Shown here: positions 7,867 through 17,282 of the stretch, one piece after another | Position numbering within the stretch: position 1 is the first letter of the stretch | Layout: each line of letters opens with the position of its first letter | Source: Streptococcus caballi DSM 19004 | Lineage (GTDB): Bacteria; Bacillota; Bacilli; Lactobacillales; Streptococcaceae | Reading direction: 5' to 3' | Assembly: GCF_000379985.1 (NCBI RefSeq) | Contig: NZ_KB904096.1 | Coordinates: 216-64,215 of the forward strand | DNA length: 64,000 nucleotides | Notes under the pieces: model-generated | Databases searched by the model: none | What the model was told of the DNA's origin: nothing | Seen by the model: only the letters and a program-made list of their open reading frames with translations | Position numbers and translations under genes: made by a program

Positions 7867-10800
7867 ATGGAAAAGAAAGTCCGTTATAAGTTACATAAGG
7901 TTAAGAAGCAGTGGGTTACCATTGCTGTAACAGCCTTATCAGTTGTTGGTCTAGGTGTCGCAGTTGATTCTCCAACTGTTTCAGCGGATACTACAGATGC
8001 TGTAACAGTTGTGGTAAATCCAGTTCAGGACCAGGCTAATAGATCTAGTGATCAAGCAGTAGTGACTGAAAAGACAGTTTCAACTGCAGATGTATCAGCT
8101 AATCAAGTAACAAATCAAGTTACAGACAATCAAAACCAAGGGGTTGTCACATCTAGTGATAAGTCAGCATCAGCACAAGATAGTGTGGCTAATGATGTCT
8201 CAGCTACACCTACAACAGATAATCAAGTCATTACAGATAACCAAGCAAGTCAGACTGATATAAACAGTCAAGTTGTGCCTTCTGATTCTGCAAAGCAGCA
8301 AGATCAGACTAATGCTCAGCAAGTAGTTTCAGCGGATGCTGCTAGCAAGGCTTCTCAAGAGCAAGCAGCAACAGCCTTAACTAACGAAGTTGAAAAAGCT
8401 AGTGTCACAGAAGATGGAGCTAAGGCCGCAGCTCTCAGTCTAGATAATGTTAAGTTGATTGGCGATTCTTACTATTATGTTGAAGAAGATGGTACGGTTA
8501 AGAAAAATTTTGCTATTACTGTTAATGGTCAATTGCTTTATTTTGATAACCAAACTGGCGCTCTGACGAGTACGTCAACTTATTCTTTCACTGAAGGGTT
8601 GACCAATCAGACGGATGACTTCACCAGCCATAACAAGGCTTATGATTCTAGTGCAAAAAGTTTTGAAACGGTTGATAATTATTTAACTGCTGATTCTTGG
8701 TACCGTCCTGCCTATATTTTGAAAAATGGGGAAACATGGGTAGAATCAACGGCAACTGACTTCCGTCCTTTATTGATGGCCTGGTGGCCTGACAAGGATA
8801 CTCAGCTTAATTATGTCAACTACATGTCAAAAGCCTTAAATATTGATTCTAGCTATACAGAGAAGACTGATCAAGCGACTTTAAATCAAGCTTCTAAGAA
8901 TATCCAAATTAAGTTGGAACAAAAAATCGCAGCTCAGAATTCAACGAAATGGCTTCGTGATGTGATGAGTTCTTTTGTGACTAAACAATCTGCTTGGAAT
9001 AAGGACACAGAGTCTGTCGGGACTGATCACTTGCAGGGGGGAGCCTTACTTTATGTCAATAGTGATTTGACTCAGTGGGCAAACTCAGATTATCGTTTGC
9101 TTAATCGCACAGCTACTCGTCAAGATGGTACTGTTCACTATGACCAAGGTGGAGACACGACAGGTGGTTATGATTTCTTGCTAGCCAATGATGTGGATAA
9201 TTCTAACCCTGTTGTTCAGGCCGAACAGCTTAACCAGTTGCACTATCTTATGAATTGGGGATCTATTGTTATGAAAGATAGCAAGGCTAATTTTGATGGT
9301 GTACGGGTAGATGCTGTAGATAACGTCAATGCGGACTTGCTACAAATTTATACCAACTACTTCGAATCTTATTATGGTGTCAACAAATCAGAAGCCCAAG
9401 CTTTAGCCCACATATCCATTTTGGAGGCTTGGAGTAATAATGACCCTGTTTATAACCAAGATACTAACGGTGCAGCGCTTGCTATTGACAACTACCTTCG
9501 TCTGTCTTATCTTTATTCACTAACCAAGGGATTGGATGAACGTTCTGGTCTAGAACCTCTGATTACCAATTCTTATGTTAATCGTTCTAAAGTAACTTCT
9601 TATGCGAATAGCAATGCTAATAATGGTAAGGCAAACTATAACGGTCAAGATACGTCTATCCCTAGTTATGTTTTTGTCCGTGCCCATGATAGTGAGGTGC
9701 AGACGATTATTGCTAAAATCATCTCAGAGCGCATCAACCCTAAGACAGACGGTTATACCTTCACTTTAGATGAATTGGCTCAAGCTTTCAAAATTTACAA
9801 TGACGATATGAACAGCGCCCAGAAGGAATACACTCATTACAATATTCCCGCTGCTTATGCGCTCATGTTGTCAAATATTGAAAGTGTTCCGCGTGTGTAT
9901 TATGGTGACCTTTACACTGATAACGGTCAATATATGGCAACAAAATCGCCATATTACAAGGCTATTGATGCTCTTTTACGTGCCCGTATCAAGTATGCTG
10001 CTGGTGGACAAGCTATGGCTGTAAATTACTATACTGCTGGTAAATCAATGACTGCCAAGTCCTCAACGACAGCTGGTTCAACAGGTATTTTAACTTCTGT
10101 ACGTTATGGTAGTGGTGTATGGTCTACAAATGACAAAGCGAGCGCTCAAAGTCGTACGCAAGGAATGGCGACTATCATCAGTAACAATCCAAATCTAGAT
10201 TTGCAAGCTGATCAAGTTATCACAGTTAACATGGGTGCTGCCCATGCTAATCAGGCTTATCGTCCATTACTCTTGACGACGGCCGACGGTCTGCAAGTTT
10301 ATCCAAATGATGCAGATACAAAACAAGTTAAATATACAGATGCTAATGGTAATTTGACCTTTACAGCAGCTGAAATCAAAGGATATGCAGTTGTTGAAGT
10401 GAATGGTTATTTGGCTGTTTGGGTACCTGTCGGAGCTGCAGCTAATCAAGATGTCCGTGTGACTGCTAACCAAGCTAATTACAACAGTGGTGATAAAACT
10501 TATCAGACAACAGCTGCGCTTGACTCACAATTGATTTATGAAGGTTTCTCTAACTTCCAAGATTTTGCAACAAAAGATACTGAGTATACGAATAAGGTTA
10601 TCGCTCAAAATGTCCAATTGTTTTCTGATTGGGGAATTACATCCTTTGAAATGGCTCCGCAATATGTATCTACGACGGATGGTACTTTCCTTGATTCGAT
10701 TATTCAAAATGGCTATGCTTTTGATGACCGTTATGACTTGGCTATGAGTCAAAATAATAAATACGGTTCTAAGGAAGACTTGGCCAATGCTTTGAGAGCT

Positions 10801-12735
10801 CTTCATGCCAAGGGAATTCAAGTCATTGCTGATTGGGTTCCTGACCAAATTTATAGTTTGACTGATAAAGAAGTGGTAACAGCAACTCGTGTTAATGATT
10901 ATGGAGATCCAACACCAGGAGCCGAAATCAATAAAACACTCTATGTAGCCAATTCTAAGAGTAGCGGCAAAGATTATCAAGCTCAATACGGTGGAATTTT
11001 CCTTGATGAATTAAAAGCTAAATATCCAGAAATGTTTACGGTTAATATGATTTCAACTGGGAAACCGATTGATTCATCCACTAAGATTAAGATGTGGAAG
11101 GCTGAGTATTTTAATGGAACTAACATTCTGGGACGTGGAGCTCGTTATGTTCTTAGTGATAATGCGACAGGTACCTATTTCACAGTTGCCGCAGGTGGTG
11201 AGTTCTTACCAAAACAATTATCAGGGGATAATTCAGTGACTGGTTTCTATTATGATGGGCGTGGAATGAGTTATTTTTCAACTAGCGGCTATCGCGCAAA
11301 ATCAGCCTTTGTTACTGAAGGTGGATATTATTATTACTTTGATAAAGATGGTTACATGGTAACGGGAACAGTTACGATTGACGGTAAATCTTACTACTTC
11401 TTGCCAAATGGTATTCAACTTCGTGATGCTATTTACGAGGATAAAGATGGTAATCAATATTACTACGGTAGTCTCGGAAATTTATATAAAGATAATTATT
11501 ATTCATTTGAAGTGACAGACAAAAATGGCAAAGATACTAAGTGGCGATATTTTGATAAGAATGGTGTGATGGCACGTGGTATCGTGACAGTTCTGGGAGT
11601 AACACAATATTTTGATAAGGATGGCTATCAAGTAAAAGCTGCACTTATTACAGATAAGGATGGGAAACTCCGCTATTTTGCACCAAACACAGGTGCAATG
11701 GTGGTCAATGATTTTGTCAAAGTTGGTGATAATACTTGGTATTATTTTGGAGCTGATGGTGTGGCAGTGACGGGTGCGCAAAATATTAAAGGTCAAGCCC
11801 TCTACTTTGATGAAAAAGGTGTCCAAGCCAAAGGTGTTTTTGTAACCAATGCAGATGGTTCAATCAGCTATTATCATGCGGATTCAGGTCAAAAAGTTCT
11901 TGCTACCTTCTTCACAACAGGTGGTAACAACTGGTACTACGCTGATGCTAACGGTAAATTAGTTACGGGTTACCAAATTATCAATGGACAACGTCTTCAT
12001 TTTGATACTAAGGGCGTTCAAACAAAGGGTCAACTAATAACAGATGAGGCTGGAAATAAATATTATTATGATGCTAATTCAGGTGAACTAGTTGTTAACA
12101 AATTTGCTGAAGTTAATGGCGTTTGGTATTATTTTGGAGGAGATGGTAAGGCAGTAAAGGGTGAACAAACGATTAATGGGCAACATCTTTACTTCAATGC
12201 GGATGGCAGTCAAGTTAAGGGACAATTAGTCACGAACAATGGTCGCCTTTCTTATTATGATGCTAACTCTGGTCGAAAGGCTATTGCCACTTTCTTCACA
12301 ACAGGTAATAATACTTGGTACTATGCTGATGCTAGCGGACAACCAGTGACTGGTAATCAAGTTATTAATGGACAACATCTTCATTTCGATGCCAAAGGTG
12401 TTCAAATCAAGGGACAACTAGTGACCGATGCTGCTGGCAATAAATATTACTATGATGCAGATTCAGGTGAAATGGCAGTCAATAAGTTTGTTGAAGTTAA
12501 TGGCGTTTGGTATTATTTTGGAGCTGACGGTAAGGCAGTAACAGGCGAACAAACAATCAATGGACAACACCTTTACTTTAATGCGGATGGCAGTCAAGTT
12601 AAGGGACAATTAGTTACAAACAATGGCCGTCGTTCTTATTATGATGCTAATTCAGGTGAACAAGCTCGTAATAAATGGGTGACTTTGCCAGATGGTACAA
12701 GTATCTTCTTCAATGCTAGAGGATTTGCTTATTAG
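7867..12735 (+). CDS. Secreted GH70 glucansucrase (glucosyltransferase)
   Basis: This extracellular enzyme polymerises the glucose of sucrose into alpha-glucan for adhesion and biofilm. The 1622-residue protein starts at ATG 7867 after TGGAGGA. It has a long signal peptide (KVKKQWVTIAVTALSVVGLG core), a Gln/Thr/Asp-rich variable region to about 190, the circularly permuted catalytic domain and C-terminal YG-type glucan-binding repeats (about 1140-1610). Catalytic residues are nucleophile D482 (DGVRVDAVDNV), acid/base E520 (EAWSNND) and D608 (RAHDSEVQT). HDSEVQT is typical of enzymes making soluble, alpha-1,6-rich glucan; product linkage is an inference. It lacks an LPxTG anchor. Confidence 0.93.
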   Translation: MEKKVRYKLHKVKKQWVTIAVTALSVVGLGVAVDSPTVSADTTDAVTVVVNPVQDQANRSSDQAVVTEKTVSTADVSANQVTNQVTDNQNQGVVTSSDKSASAQDSVANDVSATPTTDNQVITDNQASQTDINSQVVPSDSAKQQDQTNAQQVVSADAASKASQEQAATALTNEVEKASVTEDGAKAAALSLDNVKLIGDSYYYVEEDGTVKKNFAITVNGQLLYFDNQTGALTSTSTYSFTEGLTNQTDDFTSHNKAYDSSAKSFETVDNYLTADSWYRPAYILKNGETWVESTATDFRPLLMAWWPDKDTQLNYVNYMSKALNIDSSYTEKTDQATLNQASKNIQIKLEQKIAAQNSTKWLRDVMSSFVTKQSAWNKDTESVGTDHLQGGALLYVNSDLTQWANSDYRLLNRTATRQDGTVHYDQGGDTTGGYDFLLANDVDNSNPVVQAEQLNQLHYLMNWGSIVMKDSKANFDGVRVDAVDNVNADLLQIYTNYFESYYGVNKSEAQALAHISILEAWSNNDPVYNQDTNGAALAIDNYLRLSYLYSLTKGLDERSGLEPLITNSYVNRSKVTSYANSNANNGKANYNGQDTSIPSYVFVRAHDSEVQTIIAKIISERINPKTDGYTFTLDELAQAFKIYNDDMNSAQKEYTHYNIPAAYALMLSNIESVPRVYYGDLYTDNGQYMATKSPYYKAIDALLRARIKYAAGGQAMAVNYYTAGKSMTAKSSTTAGSTGILTSVRYGSGVWSTNDKASAQSRTQGMATIISNNPNLDLQADQVITVNMGAAHANQAYRPLLLTTADGLQVYPNDADTKQVKYTDANGNLTFTAAEIKGYAVVEVNGYLAVWVPVGAAANQDVRVTANQANYNSGDKTYQTTAALDSQLIYEGFSNFQDFATKDTEYTNKVIAQNVQLFSDWGITSFEMAPQYVSTTDGTFLDSIIQNGYAFDDRYDLAMSQNNKYGSKEDLANALRALHAKGIQVIADWVPDQIYSLTDKEVVTATRVNDYGDPTPGAEINKTLYVANSKSSGKDYQAQYGGIFLDELKAKYPEMFTVNMISTGKPIDSSTKIKMWKAEYFNGTNILGRGARYVLSDNATGTYFTVAAGGEFLPKQLSGDNSVTGFYYDGRGMSYFSTSGYRAKSAFVTEGGYYYYFDKDGYMVTGTVTIDGKSYYFLPNGIQLRDAIYEDKDGNQYYYGSLGNLYKDNYYSFEVTDKNGKDTKWRYFDKNGVMARGIVTVLGVTQYFDKDGYQVKAALITDKDGKLRYFAPNTGAMVVNDFVKVGDNTWYYFGADGVAVTGAQNIKGQALYFDEKGVQAKGVFVTNADGSISYYHADSGQKVLATFFTTGGNNWYYADANGKLVTGYQIINGQRLHFDTKGVQTKGQLITDEAGNKYYYDANSGELVVNKFAEVNGVWYYFGGDGKAVKGEQTINGQHLYFNADGSQVKGQLVTNNGRLSYYDANSGRKAIATFFTTGNNTWYYADASGQPVTGNQVINGQHLHFDAKGVQIKGQLVTDAAGNKYYYDADSGEMAVNKFVEVNGVWYYFGADGKAVTGEQTINGQHLYFNADGSQVKGQLVTNNGRRSYYDANSGEQARNKWVTLPDGTSIFFNARGFAY
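11300..12700 (+). repeat. Glucan-binding repeat array in the glucansucrase C-terminus
   Basis: Tandem modules with recurring elements such as WYYFGADGKAVTG, INGQHLYFNADGSQ and VKGQLVTNNG are visible. Two large units are nearly identical at the DNA level: the region around 12100-12290 recurs around 12480-12660. This is a site where homologous recombination could change repeat number, so assembly length here deserves care. Confidence 0.8.
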
Positions 12736-12741
12736 CAAGGC

Positions 12742-12769
12742 GAAGGGAGTCGAGAGACTTCCTTTTCTT
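12742..12769 (+). terminator. Terminator after gtf
   Basis: GAAGGGAGTC-gaga-GACTTCC followed by TTTTCTT, directly after the gtf stop codon (12735). One bulge in the stem. Confidence 0.7.
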
Positions 12770-12802
12770 GTTTAGAAATTTTTCAAAAGCTCTGCTTTTT
12801 TC

Positions 12803-12831
12803 TTGACTTTTTAAATTCTAATGAGTATATT
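12803..12831 (+). promoter_or_regulatory. Promoter of the AIM24-like gene
   Basis: -35 TTGACT (12803-12808), exactly 17 bp, -10 TATATT (12826-12831). The start codon lies 37 bp further on behind AGGAGG. Confidence 0.7.
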
Positions 12832-12868
12832 TGTATTAAATAAATAGAACAAATAGGAGGCTTGTAAG

Positions 12869-13585
12869 ATGGCTGATAATCGAATGAAGTATACAATTGA
12901 TAGTAACATGCAATTTCCTTTGGTGGAAATTAGCCTAGAGGCTGGCGAGTCAGCCTTTATCCAACAGGGGAGTATGGTCTATCATACACCGAGTGTGACT
13001 TTGAACACGACGCTTAATGGCCGTGGTTCCGGTTTTGGAAAACTTATGGGCGCTATTGGCCGTTCTATGACGTCTGGCGAATCTATGTTTGTAACGCAGG
13101 CCATTTCTAATGCTGATGATGGCAAATTAGCGCTAGCACCGTCTATGCCTGGGCAGGTCATTGCTCTGGAGCTTGGTGCTAAACAATATCGTCTTAATGA
13201 CGGTGCCTTTCTAGCCTTGGATGGTTCTGCCCAGTACAAGATGGAACGTCAGTCTGTTGGTCGTGCTTTTTTTGGCGGTCAGGGAGGCTTCTTTGTCATG
13301 ACGACCGAAGGTCAGGGGACTTTACTTGCCAACGCTTTTGGCTCTATCAAAAAAATTGAACTTAATGGCGAAACAATCACTATTGATAATGCCCATGTAG
13401 TGGCCTGGAGTCGCGATTTGGATTACGATATTCATCTTGAGAATGGCTTCCTACAATCAATCGGTACTGGTGAAGGTGTTGTCAATACTTTCCGCGGATT
13501 TGGTGAAATCTATGTGCAAAGTCTCAATCTGCAAAGCTTTGCAGGCGTTCTCCAAAAATATATCGTGACAAGTAGCAACAATTAA
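12869..13585 (+). CDS. TIGR00266/AIM24 family protein
   Basis: A 238-residue protein of the widespread AIM24/TIGR00266 family (beta-rich, tryptophan RNA-binding attenuator-like fold). Features seen: an N-terminal IDSNMQFPLVEISLEAGESAFIQ-type opening, a glycine-rich GRGSGFGKLMGAIGRSMTSG segment, and repeating beta-strand character to the end. No signal peptide or membrane segment. The biochemical role of the bacterial family is not established. It has its own promoter and is followed 63 bp later by a small helical protein gene that may be co-transcribed. Confidence 0.8.
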   Translation: MADNRMKYTIDSNMQFPLVEISLEAGESAFIQQGSMVYHTPSVTLNTTLNGRGSGFGKLMGAIGRSMTSGESMFVTQAISNADDGKLALAPSMPGQVIALELGAKQYRLNDGAFLALDGSAQYKMERQSVGRAFFGGQGGFFVMTTEGQGTLLANAFGSIKKIELNGETITIDNAHVVAWSRDLDYDIHLENGFLQSIGTGEGVVNTFRGFGEIYVQSLNLQSFAGVLQKYIVTSSNN

Positions 13586-13648
13586 AGTATTCGATTGGAA
13601 TGTTAGTAGAAATCAATTACATTATTTCGCGTTTTAGAGGATAAATCA

Positions 13649-13963
13649 ATGTCAGTCAATTATGAGCCAATTACAGAAGCTTTGTTTAATGCCTTGCTGG
13701 ATAAGGAGGTTGCAGCAGATCAAGAATTGTATAGTCTTTGCTTGCAGGCTAAGCAAGATTTAGATAAGAAGAAGCCTGAAAATCTGGTTTACACCAAGTT
13801 AAGTAAAAATTTGTCTTGGTATTTGATGGTGCATGAATACAAGATGCCCAAGTCAGCGACAGCAGTTGCTCAGGCCATCCAGAAGGTTGAACAAACTTAT
13901 CGCGGTCAGGCAGCCACGGCTTTGATGTTGGGTAATGCCTTTTTTGCAGGTTTGCCTCATTAA
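13649..13963 (+). CDS. Small helical protein, bacteriocin immunity-like
   Basis: The 104 residues are predicted almost wholly alpha-helical, soluble and without signal peptide. Size and the spaced hydrophobic heptads (LYSLCLQAKQDL, YTKLSKNLSWYLM, AVAQAIQKVEQTY) resemble the enterocin A/pediocin-type immunity four-helix bundle family. No bacteriocin gene lies nearby, so if the assignment is right this is an orphan immunity gene. An unrelated small housekeeping helical protein is the alternative. Confidence 0.5.
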   Translation: MSVNYEPITEALFNALLDKEVAADQELYSLCLQAKQDLDKKKPENLVYTKLSKNLSWYLMVHEYKMPKSATAVAQAIQKVEQTYRGQAATALMLGNAFFAGLPH

Positions 13964-13970
13964 AATTATC

Positions 13971-13998
13971 AATCAGCTCAGAAATGGGCTGATTTTTT
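13971..13998 (+). terminator. Terminator before gltX
   Basis: AATCAGCtCA-gaaa-TGgGCTGATT followed by T5, placed just after the stop at 13963. Confidence 0.8.
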
Positions 13999-14018
13999 GC
14001 TTCCAAGTGGCTATCTTG

Positions 14019-14027
14019 TGCTATAAT
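14019..14027 (+). promoter_or_regulatory. Extended -10 promoter of gltX
   Basis: TGCTATAAT (14019-14027), an extended -10 with perfect hexamer. A TTGCTT at 13997-14002 would be a -35 with a long 19-bp spacer. Confidence 0.6.
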
Positions 14028-14089
14028 AGAAATGATTGGCGGCTGACCGTCAGAATGATAAGATATTCTATCATATAGGAGAAAACACA

Positions 14090-15547
14090 TTGGCAAAAGA
14101 TATTCGTGTGCGTTATGCACCAAGTCCAACAGGACTTTTACACATCGGAAATGCGCGGACTGCGCTCTTTAATTACCTCTATGCTCGTCATCACGGCGGA
14201 ACTTTCATCATCCGTATTGAAGATACTGACCGTAAACGTCATGTCGAAGACGGTGAGCGTTCTCAGCTTGAAAACCTGCGTTGGTTAGGAATGGATTGGG
14301 ATGAAAGCCCAGAAACGCATGAAAATTACCGTCAGTCAGAGCGTCTGCCTCTGTATCAAAAATACATTGACCAATTGTTGGCAGAAGGTAAAGCTTACAA
14401 ATCATACGTTACTGAAGAAGAACTAGCTGCCGAACGTGAACGCCAAGAAGCAGCAGGTGAAACTCCCCGTTATATCAATGAATTTCTTGGCATGAGCGAA
14501 GATGAAAAAGCAGCCTATATTGCCGAACGTGAGGCGGCTGGTATTGTGCCAACGGTTCGCCTTGCTGTCAATGAAGCTGGTATTTACAAATGGAACGATA
14601 TTGTCAAAGGTGATATCGAGTTTGAGGGCGGCAATATTGGTGGTGATTGGGTTATCCAGAAGAAAGATGGTTATCCAACTTACAACTTTGCGGTTGTTAT
14701 TGATGATCACGACATGCAAATCTCTCATGTTATTCGCGGGGATGACCACATTGCCAATACGCCAAAACAACTTATGGTTTATGAAGCGCTTGGTTGGGAA
14801 GCACCAGAATTCGGTCACATGACCTTGATTATCAACTCTGAAACTGGTAAAAAATTGTCAAAACGTGACACAAATACCCTTCAATTTATCGAAGATTACC
14901 GTCAAAAGGGTTACTTGCCAGAAGCAGTCTTTAACTTTATTGCCCTTCTTGGTTGGAATCCAGGCGGTGAAGATGAAATCTTCTCACGCGAAGAACTCAT
15001 CAAACTCTTTGATGAAAATCGCCTAAGCAAGTCACCAGCAGCCTTTGACCAGAAGAAACTTGACTGGATGAGTAATGAATACATCAAAAATGCAGAGCTT
15101 TCAACCATCTTTGACATGGCAAAGCCATTCTTAGAAGCAGTTGGTCGTTTGACAGATAAAGCTGAAAAAATGGTAGAACTCTACAAACCACAAATGAAAT
15201 CAGTTGATGAAATTGTGCCTCTGACAGACTTATTCTTTACTGATTTCCCAGAATTGACCGACGCGGAAAAAGAATTTATGGCTGGTGATACGGTTCCAAC
15301 TGTTCTTGAGGCTTTCAAAGCTAAGCTTGAAGCAATGAGTGACGAGGATTTTAAATCAGAAAACATCTTCCCACAAATCAAGGCTGTTCAAAAAGAAACA
15401 GGCATCAAAGGTAAAAACCTCTTCATGCCAATCCGTATCGCCGTTTCAGGAGAAATGCACGGACCAGAATTGCCTGACACCATTTACTTACTTGGTAAAG
15501 AAAAATCAATTGAACATATCGAAAATATGCTGAAAATTATTAAATAA
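14090..15547 (+). CDS. gltX: Glutamyl-tRNA synthetase
   Basis: A class I aminoacyl-tRNA synthetase charging tRNA-Glu (and probably tRNA-Gln, which is then amidated). With the TTG start at 14090 the protein has 485 residues, the usual streptococcal length, opening [19 protein letters not shown]-type motif HIGN (17-20) and KMSKS-type KLSKR are present. AGGAGA (14077-14082) sits seven bases before the TTG; an upstream ATG at 14036 would add 18 atypical residues between promoter and Shine-Dalgarno and is not preferred. Confidence 0.95.
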   Translation: MAKDIRVRYAPSPTGLLHIGNARTALFNYLYARHHGGTFIIRIEDTDRKRHVEDGERSQLENLRWLGMDWDESPETHENYRQSERLPLYQKYIDQLLAEGKAYKSYVTEEELAAERERQEAAGETPRYINEFLGMSEDEKAAYIAEREAAGIVPTVRLAVNEAGIYKWNDIVKGDIEFEGGNIGGDWVIQKKDGYPTYNFAVVIDDHDMQISHVIRGDDHIANTPKQLMVYEALGWEAPEFGHMTLIINSETGKKLSKRDTNTLQFIEDYRQKGYLPEAVFNFIALLGWNPGGEDEIFSREELIKLFDENRLSKSPAAFDQKKLDWMSNEYIKNAELSTIFDMAKPFLEAVGRLTDKAEKMVELYKPQMKSVDEIVPLTDLFFTDFPELTDAEKEFMAGDTVPTVLEAFKAKLEAMSDEDFKSENIFPQIKAVQKETGIKGKNLFMPIRIAVSGEMHGPELPDTIYLLGKEKSIEHIENMLKIIK

Positions 15548-15552
15548 GCACA

Positions 15553-15588
15553 AACTCACATCAGCTCTTTGCTGGTGTGAGTTTTCTT
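15553..15588 (+). terminator. Terminator after gltX
   Basis: AACTCACAtCAGC-tcttt-GCTGgTGTGAGTT followed by TTCTT. A 12- to 13-bp stem starting five bases after the stop codon. Confidence 0.85.
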
Positions 15589-15674
15589 GTCTTCAGTATA
15601 GTTGATTATTTATTCAAAAAAAACGTATAATTTGGAGAAAAATATATTTTTTTGAAAAAATATTCAAAAAAGTA

Positions 15675-15709
15675 TTGACAGACTAGATAGATGTATGTAT
15701 AATTATACG
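15675..15709 (+). promoter_or_regulatory. argG promoter with ARG-box-like palindrome
   Basis: TTGACA (15675-15680), 17 bp, TATAAT (15698-15703): a consensus promoter. GTATAATTATAC, a perfect 12-bp palindrome covering the -10, resembles ArgR-family operators, and a related ACGTATAATTT occurs upstream near 15629. Repression of arginine synthesis genes by ArgR is well known in Firmicutes; binding here is inferred. Confidence 0.6.
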
Positions 15710-15760
15710 TGTAAGTTGATAAAAATAAATCAACCAATAAGTTAAGAAAAGAGAAAACCT

Positions 15761-16960
15761 ATGTCAAAAGAAAAAGTTATTTTAGCCTACTCAGGCGGTC
15801 TTGATACCTCTGTTGCCATTACCTGGCTCAAAAAAGATTACGATGTTGTTGCTGTTTGTATGGATGTCGGCGAAGGTAAAGACCTTGATTTTATTCATGA
15901 TAAAGCTCTTAAAGTCGGTGCGGTTGAATCTTACGTCCTTGACGTTAAAGATGAGTTTGCTGAAGAATACGTGCTTCCAGCACTTCAAGCTCACGCTTAC
16001 TATGAACAGAAATATCCGTTGGTATCAGCCCTTAGCCGTCCAGTCATTTCTAAAAAGTTGGTTGAAATTGCCCACAAAACAGGTGCTACCACAATCGCTC
16101 ACGGTTGTACCGGTAAAGGAAATGACCAAGTTCGTTTTGAGGTTGCCATTGCTGCATTAGATCCGGAATTGAAAGTGCTGGCCCCAGTTCGTGAATGGAA
16201 ATGGTCTCGTGAAGAAGAAATTGAATACGCTAGAGCAAACGGTGTACCAGTTCCAGCCAATCTTGACAGTCCCTACTCTGTTGACCAAAACCTTTGGGGG
16301 CGTGCTAATGAATGTGGCGTCCTTGAAAATCCATGGAACGAAGCACCAGAAGATGCCTTCGGTATCACTACAGCTGTTGAAGACGCGCCAGACACACCAG
16401 AATATGTTGAAATTGAATTTAAAGAAGGAAAACCAGTTGCACTTGATGGAAAAGAGCTGAAATTGGCTGATCTCATTCAAAAACTTAATGATCTTGCAGG
16501 GAAACACGGTGTTGGACGTATTGACCACGTTGAAAATCGTTTGGTTGGTATCAAATCACGTGAAATTTATGAATGTCCAGGCGCTATCACACTTTTGACA
16601 GCTCATAAGGAAATTGAAGATATCACCTTGGTACGCGAAGTTTCGCACTTTAAACCAATCCTTGAAAATGAACTGTCAAACTTGATTTACAATGCCATGT
16701 GGTTTAGTCCAGCCACTCAAGCCATCATTGCCTACATCAAAGAAACGCAAAAAGTGGTCAACGGAACTGCAAAGGTTAAACTCTACAAGGGTTCAGCTAA
16801 GGTTGTAGCTCGTAAATCACCAAACTCACTTTACGATGAAAACTTGGCAACTTACACATCAGCTGACAGCTTTGACCAAGACGCAGCCGTAGGCTTCATC
16901 AAACTCTGGGGATTACCAACCCAAGTTAACTCACAAGTTAACCATCCCTTTGACAAATAA
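15761..16960 (+). CDS. argG: Argininosuccinate synthase
   Basis: Joins citrulline and aspartate with ATP to make argininosuccinate, the penultimate step of arginine synthesis. The 399 residues have the PP-loop AYSGGLDTS (9-17), the [13 protein letters not shown] citrulline/ATP-binding region and the conserved C-terminal synthetase domain. Followed 322 bp later by argH in the same direction, but with a terminator and a structured leader between them, so the two genes can be regulated separately. Confidence 0.95.
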   Translation: MSKEKVILAYSGGLDTSVAITWLKKDYDVVAVCMDVGEGKDLDFIHDKALKVGAVESYVLDVKDEFAEEYVLPALQAHAYYEQKYPLVSALSRPVISKKLVEIAHKTGATTIAHGCTGKGNDQVRFEVAIAALDPELKVLAPVREWKWSREEEIEYARANGVPVPANLDSPYSVDQNLWGRANECGVLENPWNEAPEDAFGITTAVEDAPDTPEYVEIEFKEGKPVALDGKELKLADLIQKLNDLAGKHGVGRIDHVENRLVGIKSREIYECPGAITLLTAHKEIEDITLVREVSHFKPILENELSNLIYNAMWFSPATQAIIAYIKETQKVVNGTAKVKLYKGSAKVVARKSPNSLYDENLATYTSADSFDQDAAVGFIKLWGLPTQVNSQVNHPFDK

Positions 16961-16987
16961 TAAAGACTAATGTGTCGTAAGGAAAGC

Positions 16988-17030
16988 TTCAGATAAAAGG
17001 AGTCAGAGAGCTCCATCTGAGACTCTTTTC
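16988..17030 (+). terminator. Terminator after argG
   Basis: Nested stems: TCAGAT pairs with ATCTGA, and inside it GGAG pairs with CTCC around a TCAGAGAG loop; then GACTCTTTTCTT. The loop contains the same CAGAGA hexamer as three hairpins further downstream. Confidence 0.65.
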
Positions 17031-17143
17031 TTACTACTAGTACTTAGAGAAAATCTAGATTAGATATACGGGCTATGTTTGGCATTCCAGACGGGAGTCG
17101 GTGTTCTGATCTTGATTTTCGAAGAGTATGATTTTTCGAAAAG

Positions 17144-17248
17144 GTGTCCAGAGAGGCACTTCGAGCTTGAATAAGGCGTCCCAGAGAGTCGCTTTTAGGA
17201 AAAACAAGTCCAGAGAGACAGTAGAAGCTAGATTAACTAGCTTTTTTT
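17144..17248 (+). ncRNA. Structured argH leader: three CAGAGA-loop hairpins plus terminator
   Basis: Three small hairpins at 17144-17159, 17175-17193 and 17208-17219 share the loop CAGAGA but have different paired arms (GTGTC/GGCAC, GCG/CGC, GTC/GAC). Loop-to-loop distances are 33 and 29 nt. They are followed at 17225-17248 by an intrinsic terminator (AAGCTAG/CTAGCTT then T5) 34 bp before argH. This is the layout of a transcription attenuator. No T-box sequence is seen. No known family is recognised. Confidence 0.5.
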
Positions 17249-17282
17249 AGTCAAAAGCTAAATTTAAGAAAAGAGAAGAACT

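Noticed and set aside
10583-10590. Perfect cin-box sequence TACGAATA inside gtf
   Set aside because: It lies deep in the coding region with no gene start downstream; chance occurrence is likely.
10525-10986. 153-codon antisense ORF inside the glucansucrase gene
   Set aside because: Shadow of a real gene: repetitive Ile/Ser/Cys-rich product, no start signals, opposite strand of a conserved catalytic domain.
11300-12700. CRISPR or satellite array suggested by regular repeats
   Set aside because: The repeats are in-frame glucan-binding modules of the glucansucrase, long and unequal, with no spacers.
17040-17282. T-box riboswitch before argH
   Set aside because: The repeated CAGAGAG recalls a T-box stem I element, but no AGGGTGG-type T-box, no specifier loop and no antiterminator were found.
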